Origin: Phocaeicola vulgatus ATCC 8482 | Lineage (GTDB): Bacteria > Bacteroidota > Bacteroidia > Bacteroidales > Bacteroidaceae | Length of the DNA: 64,000 nt | Assembly (NCBI RefSeq): GCF_000012825.1 | Contig: NC_009614.1 | Location: 4,898,001 to 4,962,000, forward strand | Direction: 5' to 3' | Shown here: positions 54,635-63,375 of the stretch, one piece after another | How positions within the stretch are numbered: the first letter of the stretch is position 1 | Layout: every line of letters begins with the position of its first letter | Translations under genes and position numbers: made by a program | The notes under the pieces: model-generated | What the model saw: only the letters and a program-made list of their open reading frames with translations | What the model was told of the DNA's origin: nothing | Databases searched by the model: none

Positions 54635-55713
54635 ACAATAAAGATTTTCAAAATAGTAGATTTAAATAAATCGTAATCAAAAAGAGAAACACTCTGATAA
54701 GATTCTTCCGCCAGCTTATTATATAAAACTCTATCCTTAACCATCATTTCAATATATTGCTTTATGCTTAAAGAATCTCCAACAGGAACAAGGAACCCGT
54801 CAATACCATTCCTTATAATTTCTGCTTGACCACCAAGATTAGTTACTATTGCAGGTAGTCCTACACTCTTAGCTTCAACAAGCACTAATGGCAAAGCTTC
54901 AGGAATAATAGTCGGCACAACTACAATATCAATAGATTCATACAGTTCATTCATTATATTTTCGCTAAATCCCATAAATTTCACTTTACCATTTGATAAT
55001 GTTTCCAAAGTATCATGTAGAGGTCCTTCACCATATAATCTAAATTCAACAGGAAGTTTTTCCGAAACTTTATCAGCAGCCTTAATATAATATTCAAATC
55101 CTTTTATCTTGATAAGACTTCCCATCGCTGCCACTACAAATTTGTCTTTATTTTTACGACCTTTAAAACCTTTATCATTAATATTAGGGTTGTACAGCAA
55201 AATTTTATTCGGTAATTTAATGGTATCATATACTGCTTTTGAAACACATAAAGACATCTCAGCTTTTTTCAAACAAGATCTATATAAAAAATAAAATATT
55301 GATTTTGTATTTTCAACTAAATGAGCATGATATATGAATGGGACACCATACATTACTTTCATCATATATGCATACAGTAATCCTTTCTTTGTTGTAACAT
55401 AAATCAATGTTTTCTTAGTAACATAATATTTAATCTTTCTTAAATTTCCAGGAAAGAGACACGTCAACACCACCAAATCTAATAACCAATTCAAATATTT
55501 AAAAGGGAAAAAGAAACTTCGACCTTTTAGCAATACTTTAGAAGAATCCGGAAACTTTTCATTAATCATCTGTTCAAAACGAGTGCCTTTTGCAAAATCT
55601 ACAAATACAAGTTCACAAGTTTTACTCAAAATCTCAGCTACTTGCAAAGTTATTTTTTGGCCTCCACCAAAATTTACCTTACCGGAATTCTCTATAATTA
55701 TAATTCGCCTCAT
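54631..55713 (-). CDS. Family 4 glycosyltransferase
   Basis: The 360-residue GT-B enzyme starts at the ATG at 55713 (the frame continues to a TTG at 55755). It has MRRIIIIENSGKVNFGGGQ at the start, FVVAAMGSLIKIKGFEYYI in the donor domain and an E-x7-E motif in EALPLVLVEAKSVGLPAIV. A hydrophobic patch around residue 85 (FKYLNWLLDLVVLTCLF) may dip into the membrane. It is coupled to the next gene by a 4-bp overlap. Its codon use is strongly AT-rich, as in the rest of this operon. Confidence 0.86.
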   Translation of the reverse strand: MRRIIIIENSGKVNFGGGQKITLQVAEILSKTCELVFVDFAKGTRFEQMINEKFPDSSKVLLKGRSFFFPFKYLNWLLDLVVLTCLFPGNLRKIKYYVTKKTLIYVTTKKGLLYAYMMKVMYGVPFIYHAHLVENTKSIFYFLYRSCLKKAEMSLCVSKAVYDTIKLPNKILLYNPNINDKGFKGRKNKDKFVVAAMGSLIKIKGFEYYIKAADKVSEKLPVEFRLYGEGPLHDTLETLSNGKVKFMGFSENIMNELYESIDIVVVPTIIPEALPLVLVEAKSVGLPAIVTNLGGQAEIIRNGIDGFLVPVGDSLSIKQYIEMMVKDRVLYNKLAEESYQSVSLFDYDLFKSTILKIFIV

Positions 55714-55815
55714 ATACTCTTTCGATAATAGGATTTTAAGCTTATATTTTAACAAATAAAGAGGGTGATATTTATATTATAGCATCATGCTATATTAGAA
55801 CATAATTTTAAATAG

Positions 55816-57033
55816 TTACATCGTATATATCTTATATTGCTTTGCATAACAGTATATTACAATCATACAGAACGATATAAAATAGGCATTAATAACGCAG
55901 TAATGTAGACACATAAAAAACAGAGTAATCAACAACATAAAATTCAATCTCTTATCATAAGTTTTATAAAAAGATTTAAGAAACCATAGAAGTAAAATAA
56001 AATTCACAATTCCCACTTGTGCCAACAAACGAGCTTCAAAACATTCACAGATATAGCCATGTATTAATAATGATTTTTGATAAGGAATTCCAATTCCTAA
56101 TAGTATATTAGGAATATCATAGTTTAAAAAACACAAATTATCATTTAAGACATCATTCCTAGCTGAGTTAGAGCTTATTAAAGCGATATTTTGGATATCA
56201 ATCCCAATAAATAAACTATAGACTATCAATACGAATATAATAACATGATATATCCCCAATCTTTTTCTTGTCATTTTCTGCCCCAAGTATATATTCAATT
56301 TTATTGCAATCAACAAAACCAACGCACATAATAGTGCTGTCTTGGCACCAGTAAGAAAAATTGCTACAACAAAAAGAATGTACCATAAATTAGTGAAATG
56401 ACTATGAGAAAGTCTATTTCTAATGTACTGAAGGATGATTCCGACACAAAAAACGAAACCACTCTTTTGAGGCTGTAACATCAAGCCAAAAGGCCTAATT
56501 GCCATTAAACCAAGATTGTCCGATTCTCTCAAATATTGAGAATCAACATCATAAGATGCCATTGCCTTACCCACTAAAAAAATTCCATCATAATCACCTA
56601 AAGCCAACAAATTTATATAAGTAAATTCGTATAAGGTGAATAATATATGCATCTTGCAACACCAAAGACAAAGTTTTGATAATTTATCAAAATCCAAAGG
56701 TAATGATGCCATTACAGCCAACATTATCAAGAAAAGGAAAAATCTATAATTCTCATTAGCAAACCCAGCCTCATCAAAACCGTTGTAACTTATAAAGCTT
56801 GATATTATAAAATAAATAAAGAAGTATACAACAAATTTGCTTGCAGTTGGAGACCAAATTTTTTTAGTAAATTTATGTTTTGCAAATCCCCATACTACCA
56901 GTCCAAATGTCACAATCTCAAGTATTATAGATGTTGATACATAAAACCTTAATGGAGCTGCTAAAAAGATCAACAATACTAAAATGGAATATATATCAAT
57001 CTTAAGTAGATAAGATTTTATATTAAGTATCAT
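55816..57033 (-). CDS. Wzy-like O-antigen/capsule polymerase
   Basis: The 405-residue protein is almost entirely hydrophobic, with about ten membrane helices and a larger extracytoplasmic loop in the second half, the layout of Wzy polymerases. Weak sequence conservation is normal for this family, so the call rests on topology and position: it is the only polytopic protein among glycosyltransferases in the operon. It would join flipped repeat units in the periplasm. It lies directly downstream of the IS66 insertion, so its transcription may now depend on read-through. Confidence 0.72.
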   Translation of the reverse strand: MILNIKSYLLKIDIYSILVLLIFLAAPLRFYVSTSIILEIVTFGLVVWGFAKHKFTKKIWSPTASKFVVYFFIYFIISSFISYNGFDEAGFANENYRFFLFLIMLAVMASLPLDFDKLSKLCLWCCKMHILFTLYEFTYINLLALGDYDGIFLVGKAMASYDVDSQYLRESDNLGLMAIRPFGLMLQPQKSGFVFCVGIILQYIRNRLSHSHFTNLWYILFVVAIFLTGAKTALLCALVLLIAIKLNIYLGQKMTRKRLGIYHVIIFVLIVYSLFIGIDIQNIALISSNSARNDVLNDNLCFLNYDIPNILLGIGIPYQKSLLIHGYICECFEARLLAQVGIVNFILLLWFLKSFYKTYDKRLNFMLLITLFFMCLHYCVINAYFISFCMIVIYCYAKQYKIYTM

Positions 57034-57337
57034 AATGCTTATTCACAAAAAACAACATTTAATAAATTGTATATACAATATACTACTTCACACACAAATA
57101 AAATTGTCAAAATAGAAAAGATTTAAAATATGCTTTCAATGTGACCTTAAAAAATTAGCATTCAATTTTGACATATAGCTCAAAGAAACTTGCCACAAGG
57201 CGATTTCCTAACAAACAACATCAAAAAGGATACTGATTTTTATGACTTGTTGTAAGCACTCAATTTAGGGCATCCCCCTTCGAAAGGGCACTTTTCAGTG
57301 CCCTAAACCGAGTTTTGTTAATTAATTAGTCTTGAAT

Positions 57338-59041
57338 TTAACATTGGCTGGTAGCCAAAGTGATTTTGTCAGGAACCATGTTAACATAATCCCTGCATCC
57401 GTTAAAGATATTTTTGAAAAAAGTTCCGATGAAGTTCCAGATAGAACTGCCAAGAAGCTTTACCGTTCCTATCACACTGTGATAAGTTGCTGCCATCTCT
57501 GCACCGGCATCACTACCATAATGAAGTGAATTGTTGCGTTGAGTGGTCAGCTTTCGAATGGTTCGCTCAGCCAGGTTGTTGTCTATCGGTAATTCACCAT
57601 CATCCAAGTAAGCAAAGATCTCTTTCCTGAACCGGTTCAGATAATTGAGAGCTTCTTTATAATACCGGCTTCTAAATTCTGAATCCTTTGACTGTTCACT
57701 ATCTAACAAACTACGCAGCTCTATCAGGAGTTCCTTAGTTTCCAAGCTTTGCCTTTCTTGAAACCTTTCTTTTGGAGTTAATCCGGCATCATCGTATTCA
57801 CGATCCCTCATAAAGAACTCCTTTAAAATTTCGGAAAAGCGTTCTGCAGTCGGTTCACCACCCTGATTGGAAGCCTTGACAAACTTGTTTTTGGCATGAG
57901 ACATACAAACTTGGTGTACAGTATCTTTAAACCGGCCTAATTTCAGCTCATTGCCGATAAATACATAAGCATTGTATCCGTCGGACATAATACTCTTCAA
58001 TTCTGCATCGCCCAAAAAGTCTGTAAGTACATCACGACCACACGAGCCATTCTCATAGAAGAAAATGGCTGTTTTCCGAGCCTTGTTGACTAGAACCCCA
58101 ATGTAGCACTTCTTATAGTGATCATATTTACGCACTTTACACCAGGTCTCATCGCAGTTCACTATCGAGTCTTTTTCCAAAGCTATAGACTTCAATACAC
58201 AGACCAGTTCGTCCAGGTATGTCTTGTCCTTCGTAAGCCAGTTGCGCAACGTATTTTTAGAAATGGTCATGCCCATATCTGTCAGCCATCGGTGAAGAAG
58301 ACCAAAAGTCACATTCTTTACATAAACTTCGTAGGCAATAGCCTACAGAAATTCAGGAGTGGCTTTAGTACCCTCGAATCTAGTCATCACCTCAGGATGG
58401 CCTTCAGAAGGGAAATAACCCCACCTGGGCTTTTTACCAAGCTCTGCATAATGAACCATCTCAAAACATTCTTCCGCAAGGAAAGTACGGAAACTGAACA
58501 CCCGTACCATTCTTCTTTCAATGAGGCGACCGGGAGCCTTTGTCAAATCAGAAGGATGCTCTGTCGCCTCTCCGGCTACTCCCATCGTTTTATAACCGTC
58601 AGGACGATTGGACAAATCACGTTCTTTCCCGGAAGGCTCTTTAACCCCCGGTGATTGGACATGATCAACCGAATCCGTGCGAAGCGTATCATCGGTTCCA
58701 TCATAATCATCCTTCTCCTTGTTACGGTCTGAATCACCTGTCTTAGCTTTAGATTTGATCTTTTGACGTCGATCACCAAAACGTTCCTGATGGGCATAAT
58801 CAAGTCTTTCCTGAAGTGATTTAATCTTACGTTCAGCTGATTTGCGAAGTTTATGCTCTTCTGACAACCGATTCTCAAGGTCAGCATGTTTCGATTCCAT
58901 AGAGGACACCTGAGCCTTCAGATCCTTCATCTGAGCCATAAAATCCTCCAAAACAAGCTTCATGGCATCACTTGTCAACCTTAAATCCTGATTCTGTTCG
59001 GCAAGGTATTGTATGTACCGCTCTTTCTGATCCTCTGCCAT
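57338..59041 (-). pseudogene. tnpC: IS66 tnpC transposase interrupted by an in-frame TAG
   Basis: One continuous frame of 568 codons, counting both stops, would encode the IS66 DDE transposase. It has an N-terminal coiled coil (residues 8-90) and a variable linker rich in Lys and Asp. The catalytic half contains IVNCDETWCKVRKY, IMSDGYNAYVF and LPIDNNLAERTIRKL. The reading frame is broken only by TAG at 58345-58343, after ATPEFL and before AIAYEVYVKNVTF, where related proteins continue uninterrupted. A single base change from CAG or GAG would explain it. The C-terminal part can restart at the ATG at 58312, but it would lack the DNA-binding N-terminus, so the element is probably not autonomous. 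Confidence 0.85.
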
Positions 59042-59202
59042 ACCTGCACTATAATTATAGGGTTGCGTGAGTAGGTTGCCCTACCCAACAACTCTCTTTT
59101 TGTTTTAACTATATCTTGCAGTTCGATCATACTTAAACCTTTTATTTACAGCACAAAAGGCAGTAAAATAATCATAAAACCACAAGTGTATATTTAATTT
59201 AA

Positions 59203-59538
59203 TCATCTGATTTTTAACATTTTAGTTATCGGGATTTCAAGGATCAAAGCCACGTCTTTCCAGTCAATCCGATAAACAGTATCTGCCCCGTTCCGCTCCA
59301 CTTTCATGAACTGATAACCTGCAACAAACTTCTTTTCGAACAGACTATATGAACGATTATCAAATGAAAACATACGGACTATTCTGCGATTTCGAGACAT
59401 GACTATAAAGACGTCTCCATCATTGGGCTCACGGTGAAGCCGTTCACGAATGACAGACAACACACGGCTGTGTTTACAACGCATATCGGTAAAATCACGG
59501 ATACAATAAAAATGATTGAAACCGGTAACACTCAACAT
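59203..59538 (-). CDS. tnpB: IS66 TnpB accessory protein
   Basis: The 111-residue protein matches the IS66 Orf2/TnpB pattern: GFNHFYCIRDFTDMRCKHSR at the start, then PNDGDVFIVMSRNRRIVRM, which is the family FxxRxRxxxK-like block, and a basic C-terminus. The ATG at 59538 overlaps the tnpA stop by 7 bp, the usual coupling in IS66. Its role in transposition is accessory and incompletely known. Confidence 0.8.
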   Translation of the reverse strand: MLSVTGFNHFYCIRDFTDMRCKHSRVLSVIRERLHREPNDGDVFIVMSRNRRIVRMFSFDNRSYSLFEKKFVAGYQFMKVERNGADTVYRIDWKDVALILEIPITKMLKIR

Positions 59539-59894
59539 AACCCCTCCAGCTTCTCTACCATCCGAACCCAATCCGGATAGCTTAAATTCTTTTGGGACAA
59601 ATATAAGCCATTGCTTATACGAATGTCAACCCAAATACGAACAGGGGTATCATTTTTACTCTGTAATATAGGGTGAGATTGATCACTAGTCTTGGATTTT
59701 TCCTCATGACCTATTTCAGGAACACCATTAATCTGGACTTCAACTATTTTTTTCCGGATATCCTTTAACCATTTCTGAAAGATGTTATAAGGAACTTTGT
59801 GCTTAACACAAAATGATTGGAGGGATTCTCCATGAGGCAAAGCCTCGGTCTGGTATTGAAAGTAAAACCTTTCAAGATCTTCACTGCTATACAT
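59532..59894 (-). CDS. tnpA: IS66 TnpA accessory protein
   Basis: The 120-residue protein from the ATG at 59894 (frame open to 59936) has a helix-turn-helix-like first part, GESLQSFCVKHKVPYNIFQK, matching the small DNA-binding TnpA of IS66 elements. The C-terminus (PVRIWVDIRISNGLYLSQKN) is the short beta domain seen in that family. It is the first gene of the element, about 70 bp inside the right end. Confidence 0.75.
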   Translation of the reverse strand: MYSSEDLERFYFQYQTEALPHGESLQSFCVKHKVPYNIFQKWLKDIRKKIVEVQINGVPEIGHEEKSKTSDQSHPILQSKNDTPVRIWVDIRISNGLYLSQKNLSYPDWVRMVEKLEGLC

Positions 59895-60024
59895 AAATCC
59901 TAATTTTTTTGTTCGCAGCGAAGATAGAGGTTTCAATCAATATCCATTTTTTAACGGCTTACAATCTTGATTACTTAACAAGCGTTATATAAAGGTAGAA
60001 AGAAAAAAGTCAAAGCTAAATAGA

Positions 60025-60972
60025 CTAATAATGATATCTTTTTTTTCTAAATATATATATAAATCTTCGATATAAAGAAAACGGTAAAACAACATATGCA
60101 AAGTGAATTAATAATTTGAACGATAATCGCAAATTTTGAATAATCATACGTAAAACAGCTAATTTCTTCCCATGTAAAATTAAATATTCGACATCTGCAT
60201 TAACACTCCTAACTTTAAGCCATTTCAATTCTTCAGAATATTGTTGGATTTCGTCCACACTCAACAAATTATATATTAAATCTGTATATAAACACATAAA
60301 TTCTTTTCCCCATCCTGCCTTCTGTGTCACCGTCAAAGAGTCTGAATGCATCCGATATTTCATCAACGGACGAGCATCATAATATGCATCGTTCTTATAT
60401 ATCAATCTCAAAAAAAAATCATAATCCTCTACCAACTGATATTTAAAATCAAACTTTATATCATCAATTTTCATGCTGTTCACATTAATGACAGCAGCAG
60501 ACATACCAACCATGTACTTTGACAATAAGTCTTTAAAAGTACGGTTTCCTGAGTTCTTTTCCGTGTTATATTCAACAAGTTCTTCACCATCAATCCAAGA
60601 ATAATAATTACTATAATAAAATGAAAATTTATTTTTATAAATAGATAAGACACCTACAGCTCTTTCCAAAAAATCACGCTCCCAAACATCATCACTATCA
60701 AGAAATGTAAGAAACTGCCCTTTTATCTTATCTAAAGCTAAATTTCTAGCTTCTCCTAAAGTTGTATGTTTTGGAGCATAATAGAAATTAAACCGTTCAT
60801 TTTTATACGACTTAATTATTGATGCTGTCGAATCAGTAGACTGGTTATCCCAAAATATCACTTCATAATTATGATATGTTTGGTTCAATATACTATCTAT
60901 TGTTTCCCTAAGATACTTTTCACCATTATAGCAATTAACAATTATACTTACTAGAGGTTTATCCTCCATCAT
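60025..60972 (-). CDS. Family 2 glycosyltransferase
   Basis: The 315-residue GT2 enzyme starts VSIIVNCYNGEKYLRETIDS and has VIFWDNQSTDSTASI, the DxD-type motif LTFLDSDDVWERDFL near residue 95, and EDYDFFLRLIYK for the catalytic base region. A hydrophobic C-terminal stretch (LIHFAYVVLPFSLYRRFIYI) probably tethers it to the inner membrane. Its start overlaps the DegT aminotransferase stop by 4 bp. The right end of the IS66 element lies only 62 bp beyond its stop. The sugar transferred may be the amino sugar made by its neighbours. Confidence 0.87.
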   Translation of the reverse strand: MMEDKPLVSIIVNCYNGEKYLRETIDSILNQTYHNYEVIFWDNQSTDSTASIIKSYKNERFNFYYAPKHTTLGEARNLALDKIKGQFLTFLDSDDVWERDFLERAVGVLSIYKNKFSFYYSNYYSWIDGEELVEYNTEKNSGNRTFKDLLSKYMVGMSAAVINVNSMKIDDIKFDFKYQLVEDYDFFLRLIYKNDAYYDARPLMKYRMHSDSLTVTQKAGWGKEFMCLYTDLIYNLLSVDEIQQYSEELKWLKVRSVNADVEYLILHGKKLAVLRMIIQNLRLSFKLLIHFAYVVLPFSLYRRFIYIFRKKRYHY

Positions 60973-62096
60973 ATACTCTTTTTAATTAGTCCACAAATAT
61001 AATATACGTCATCCTCTACCATATCGGCATGTAATGGAAGAGTGATGAGTTGTTCGTAAATCTCGTCCGTATGCTTAAGAGTCGTATTATTTTGATTACC
61101 TGTAAACAATGTAAGCAAATGGTTGGGGCGATAATGTATGCCTGTTGCCACCCCATTGTCATTCAAACATTGTTTCACAATATCCCTCTTGCCACAAGTT
61201 ATTCTAATAACAAAGATATGAGGAACCACTTCATTATAATTACAGGGTATAATTTTTATTCCCTTTACATTATCAAGTTCTTGCTGATAAATTTTTGCCA
61301 GCCTTTGACGTATTTCTTTAAACTTAGGAAATTTCTTCAGCTGAGTATAACCTATTGCGGCCATGATATTACTCATATGATAACGCCACCCCGGTTGATT
61401 GACATCAAACACCCATGTTCTTGTACCCTTGAATCTACTATCGGTATCATTCTGTACACTCAAAAGGCGAGCATCCTTAATTATTTTCTGTACATCAAGG
61501 TCCTCAGTAATTATCATCCCTCCTTCACCAGATGTTATATTCTTGATACCATCCATACTTATACACACCACATCACCAAAAGATCCTATTAACCGACCTT
61601 TATAATAAGTGCCAAATGCATGTGATGCATCTTCTATTACTCGTAGATTATGCTTTTTTGCAAATTCATATATAGCATCAAGATTACCACATTGTCCAGC
61701 ATAATGTACAGGCATTATAGCCTTCGTTTTTGGAGTCAGTTTACGTTCGGCATCATCCAAATCGATAGTAAGCGTATCATCATCCACATCGCACGCCACA
61801 GGTATCCCACCTGTAGCTCTTATAGCTTGAAAACAAGCCACATATGTAAGAGACTGTACAAGTACTTCATCTCCATCTTTTATTCCTACACCTTGTACTG
61901 CAAGATGCAAAGCTGCCGTACCAGTATTTACAAGTGTCACGTCACGCCCAAAGAAATCTTTTAAATCATCTTCAAATTTATGTACATCCTGTCCCATACC
62001 CAAATACTCTCTATGAAGAACGTCTGTTACGGCATCTATTTCTTCCTTACCAATGCAAGATTTGGACAATCTAATATTTCTCATAAACATCATCAT
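60969..62096 (-). CDS. DegT/DnrJ/EryC1/StrS family sugar aminotransferase
   Basis: The 375-residue PLP enzyme has LVNTGTAALHLAVQGVG, MPVHYAGQCGNLDAI, VIEDASHAFG (Asp contacting PLP) and the PLP lysine in MDGIKNITSGEGGMI. The lysine is retained, so this is a true aminotransferase and not the His-bearing dehydrase RfbH/E1. The start at 62096 forms an ATGA overlap with the rfbF stop. Acting after RfbF and RfbG it would aminate a CDP- or dTDP-4-keto-6-deoxysugar; that product is inferred from order. The longer frame to 62132 begins with TTG. Confidence 0.86.
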   Translation of the reverse strand: MMMFMRNIRLSKSCIGKEEIDAVTDVLHREYLGMGQDVHKFEDDLKDFFGRDVTLVNTGTAALHLAVQGVGIKDGDEVLVQSLTYVACFQAIRATGGIPVACDVDDDTLTIDLDDAERKLTPKTKAIMPVHYAGQCGNLDAIYEFAKKHNLRVIEDASHAFGTYYKGRLIGSFGDVVCISMDGIKNITSGEGGMIITEDLDVQKIIKDARLLSVQNDTDSRFKGTRTWVFDVNQPGWRYHMSNIMAAIGYTQLKKFPKFKEIRQRLAKIYQQELDNVKGIKIIPCNYNEVVPHIFVIRITCGKRDIVKQCLNDNGVATGIHYRPNHLLTLFTGNQNNTTLKHTDEIYEQLITLPLHADMVEDDVYYICGLIKKSI

Positions 62097-62893
62097 TTTA
62101 TTATCGGTATTTCTCTTTCCCATTTTTTCCATGGAGCAACTCCATCAATAAGCAACTGTTCCAATAGATTTTTTTCACGTATATTATCCATACATTGCCA
62201 GAACCCCTTATGTGTATAAGACATTAGTTCACCTTCGGTAGCCAACTTATTCAATGGTTCTTTTTCAAATATGGTTTGATCTCCTTCTATATAATCGAAC
62301 ACTCTAGGTTCCAACACCATATATCCGGCATTAATAGGTACACCATCATTGATATTCTTCTCACGAAATGAACGAATGGAATTATTTTCATCAATATTTA
62401 AAACCCCCTTGTCTTGTGCTTGAATAACAGCAGTAAGAGTTGCTATTTTACCATGCTTTTTATGAAATGCCACAAGCTTATTGATGTCAACATCACACAC
62501 ACCATCACCATATGTCATCATAAAGGTTTCATTGTTAACATATTCCTTTATACGTTTGATACGGCCTCCGGTCAATGTGTTATATCCTGTATCAACTATC
62601 GTTACTTTCCAAGGTTCAAGATTTGAATGATGTACAGTTATTTCATTCTTACCGTTACGGAAGTTGAAGCTAACATCGGAATTGTAAAGAAAATAGTTTG
62701 CAAACCATTCCTTAATATATTCCTGTTTGTATCCAGCACAAATTATGAATTCATTATATCCATAATATGCATATTCCTTCATTATATGCCAAAGAATGGG
62801 CATACCGCAAATTTCAATCATGGGCTTTGGCTTAAATTGGCTCTCTTCACTAATACGCGAGCCAAAACCGCCTGCTAAAAGAACTACCTTCAT
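62093..62893 (-). CDS. rfbF: Glucose-1-phosphate cytidylyltransferase
   Basis: The 266-residue protein starts MKVVLLAGGFGSRISEESQF, the nucleotide-binding loop of sugar nucleotidylyltransferases with the RxSEE variation typical of RfbF. It continues with KPKPMIEICGMPILWHIMK and MMTYGDGVCDVDINKLVAFH. It makes CDP-glucose from CTP and glucose-1-phosphate. Its start overlaps the 3,5-epimerase-like gene by 4 bp (ATGA). Together with rfbG it commits glucose to CDP-6-deoxyhexose synthesis. Confidence 0.93.
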   Translation of the reverse strand: MKVVLLAGGFGSRISEESQFKPKPMIEICGMPILWHIMKEYAYYGYNEFIICAGYKQEYIKEWFANYFLYNSDVSFNFRNGKNEITVHHSNLEPWKVTIVDTGYNTLTGGRIKRIKEYVNNETFMMTYGDGVCDVDINKLVAFHKKHGKIATLTAVIQAQDKGVLNIDENNSIRSFREKNINDGVPINAGYMVLEPRVFDYIEGDQTIFEKEPLNKLATEGELMSYTHKGFWQCMDNIREKNLLEQLLIDGVAPWKKWEREIPIIK

Positions 62894-63366
62894 ATAGATC
62901 TGCTAATTTTGTTGAAATCAAACTTTATATCACTCTCTTCTATTGGAATGTTTACCTGCTCTAGAGGATCATGAGGAATATTGGCTACATTTAGAAGAAT
63001 GCTTTTACCTTCACCTATTCCAACGAAGCCCATCCATACTCCAGCCGGTATTGTGATCCTTCGATACAATTCAGGTAATTCAGGTGACAATATCACCTCC
63101 ATGTACTTTCCAAATGTAGAAGAGTTCTCACGCCCATCATATAAAACGAAATGTATCTTTCCTACAATACATACTAGGTTTAATGTCATTCTAGAATGAC
63201 GTTTCCATGCCTTTACCAAACCTTGTAAAACACTTGAGAAATAAACTTCACCAAATCCTTCAAATCCAGGGTCAACACATTTCATTGCATGAAATACATC
63301 CCCTTTGGGATGAGTTATCTGTTTTAAGGGAGTCAGCAAAACTCCGTCAATTGTGATATTGTCCAT
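62890..63366 (-). CDS. dTDP-4-dehydrorhamnose 3,5-epimerase-like protein
   Basis: The 158-residue protein is a small cupin of the RmlC family. Visible segments are FHAMKCVDPGFEGFGEVYFS, VKAWKRHSRMTLNLVCIVG (His in the catalytic position) and ITIPAGVWMGFVGIG. The first ATG is at 63366; the frame upstream of it has only a TTG. It is placed between rfbG and rfbF, as in CDP-sugar clusters that make 3- or 5-epimerised 6-deoxyhexoses (tyvelose, ascarylose or similar). The exact epimerisation is not determinable. Confidence 0.82.
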   Translation of the reverse strand: MDNITIDGVLLTPLKQITHPKGDVFHAMKCVDPGFEGFGEVYFSSVLQGLVKAWKRHSRMTLNLVCIVGKIHFVLYDGRENSSTFGKYMEVILSPELPELYRRITIPAGVWMGFVGIGEGKSILLNVANIPHDPLEQVNIPIEESDIKFDFNKISRSI

Positions 63367-63375
63367 TATTTCCAA

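Larger units (their letters stand above)
57252..59962 (-). mobile_element. IS66-family insertion sequence, inactivated
   Basis: The element is bounded by GTAAGC at 57252-57257 and its reverse complement GCTTAC at 59957-59962, the ends expected for IS66 elements, giving 2711 bp. It holds tnpA, tnpB and a tnpC broken by a stop. No 8-bp target duplication is visible: the flanks GACTTGTT and AATCTTGA differ. A hairpin pair (GGGCAC 57286-57291 with GTGCCC 57298-57303, and TTTAGGGCA 57264-57272 with TGCCCTAAA 57299-57307) lies inside its left end and could end transcription. It splits the polysaccharide operon between the GT2 and wzy genes. Confidence 0.75.
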
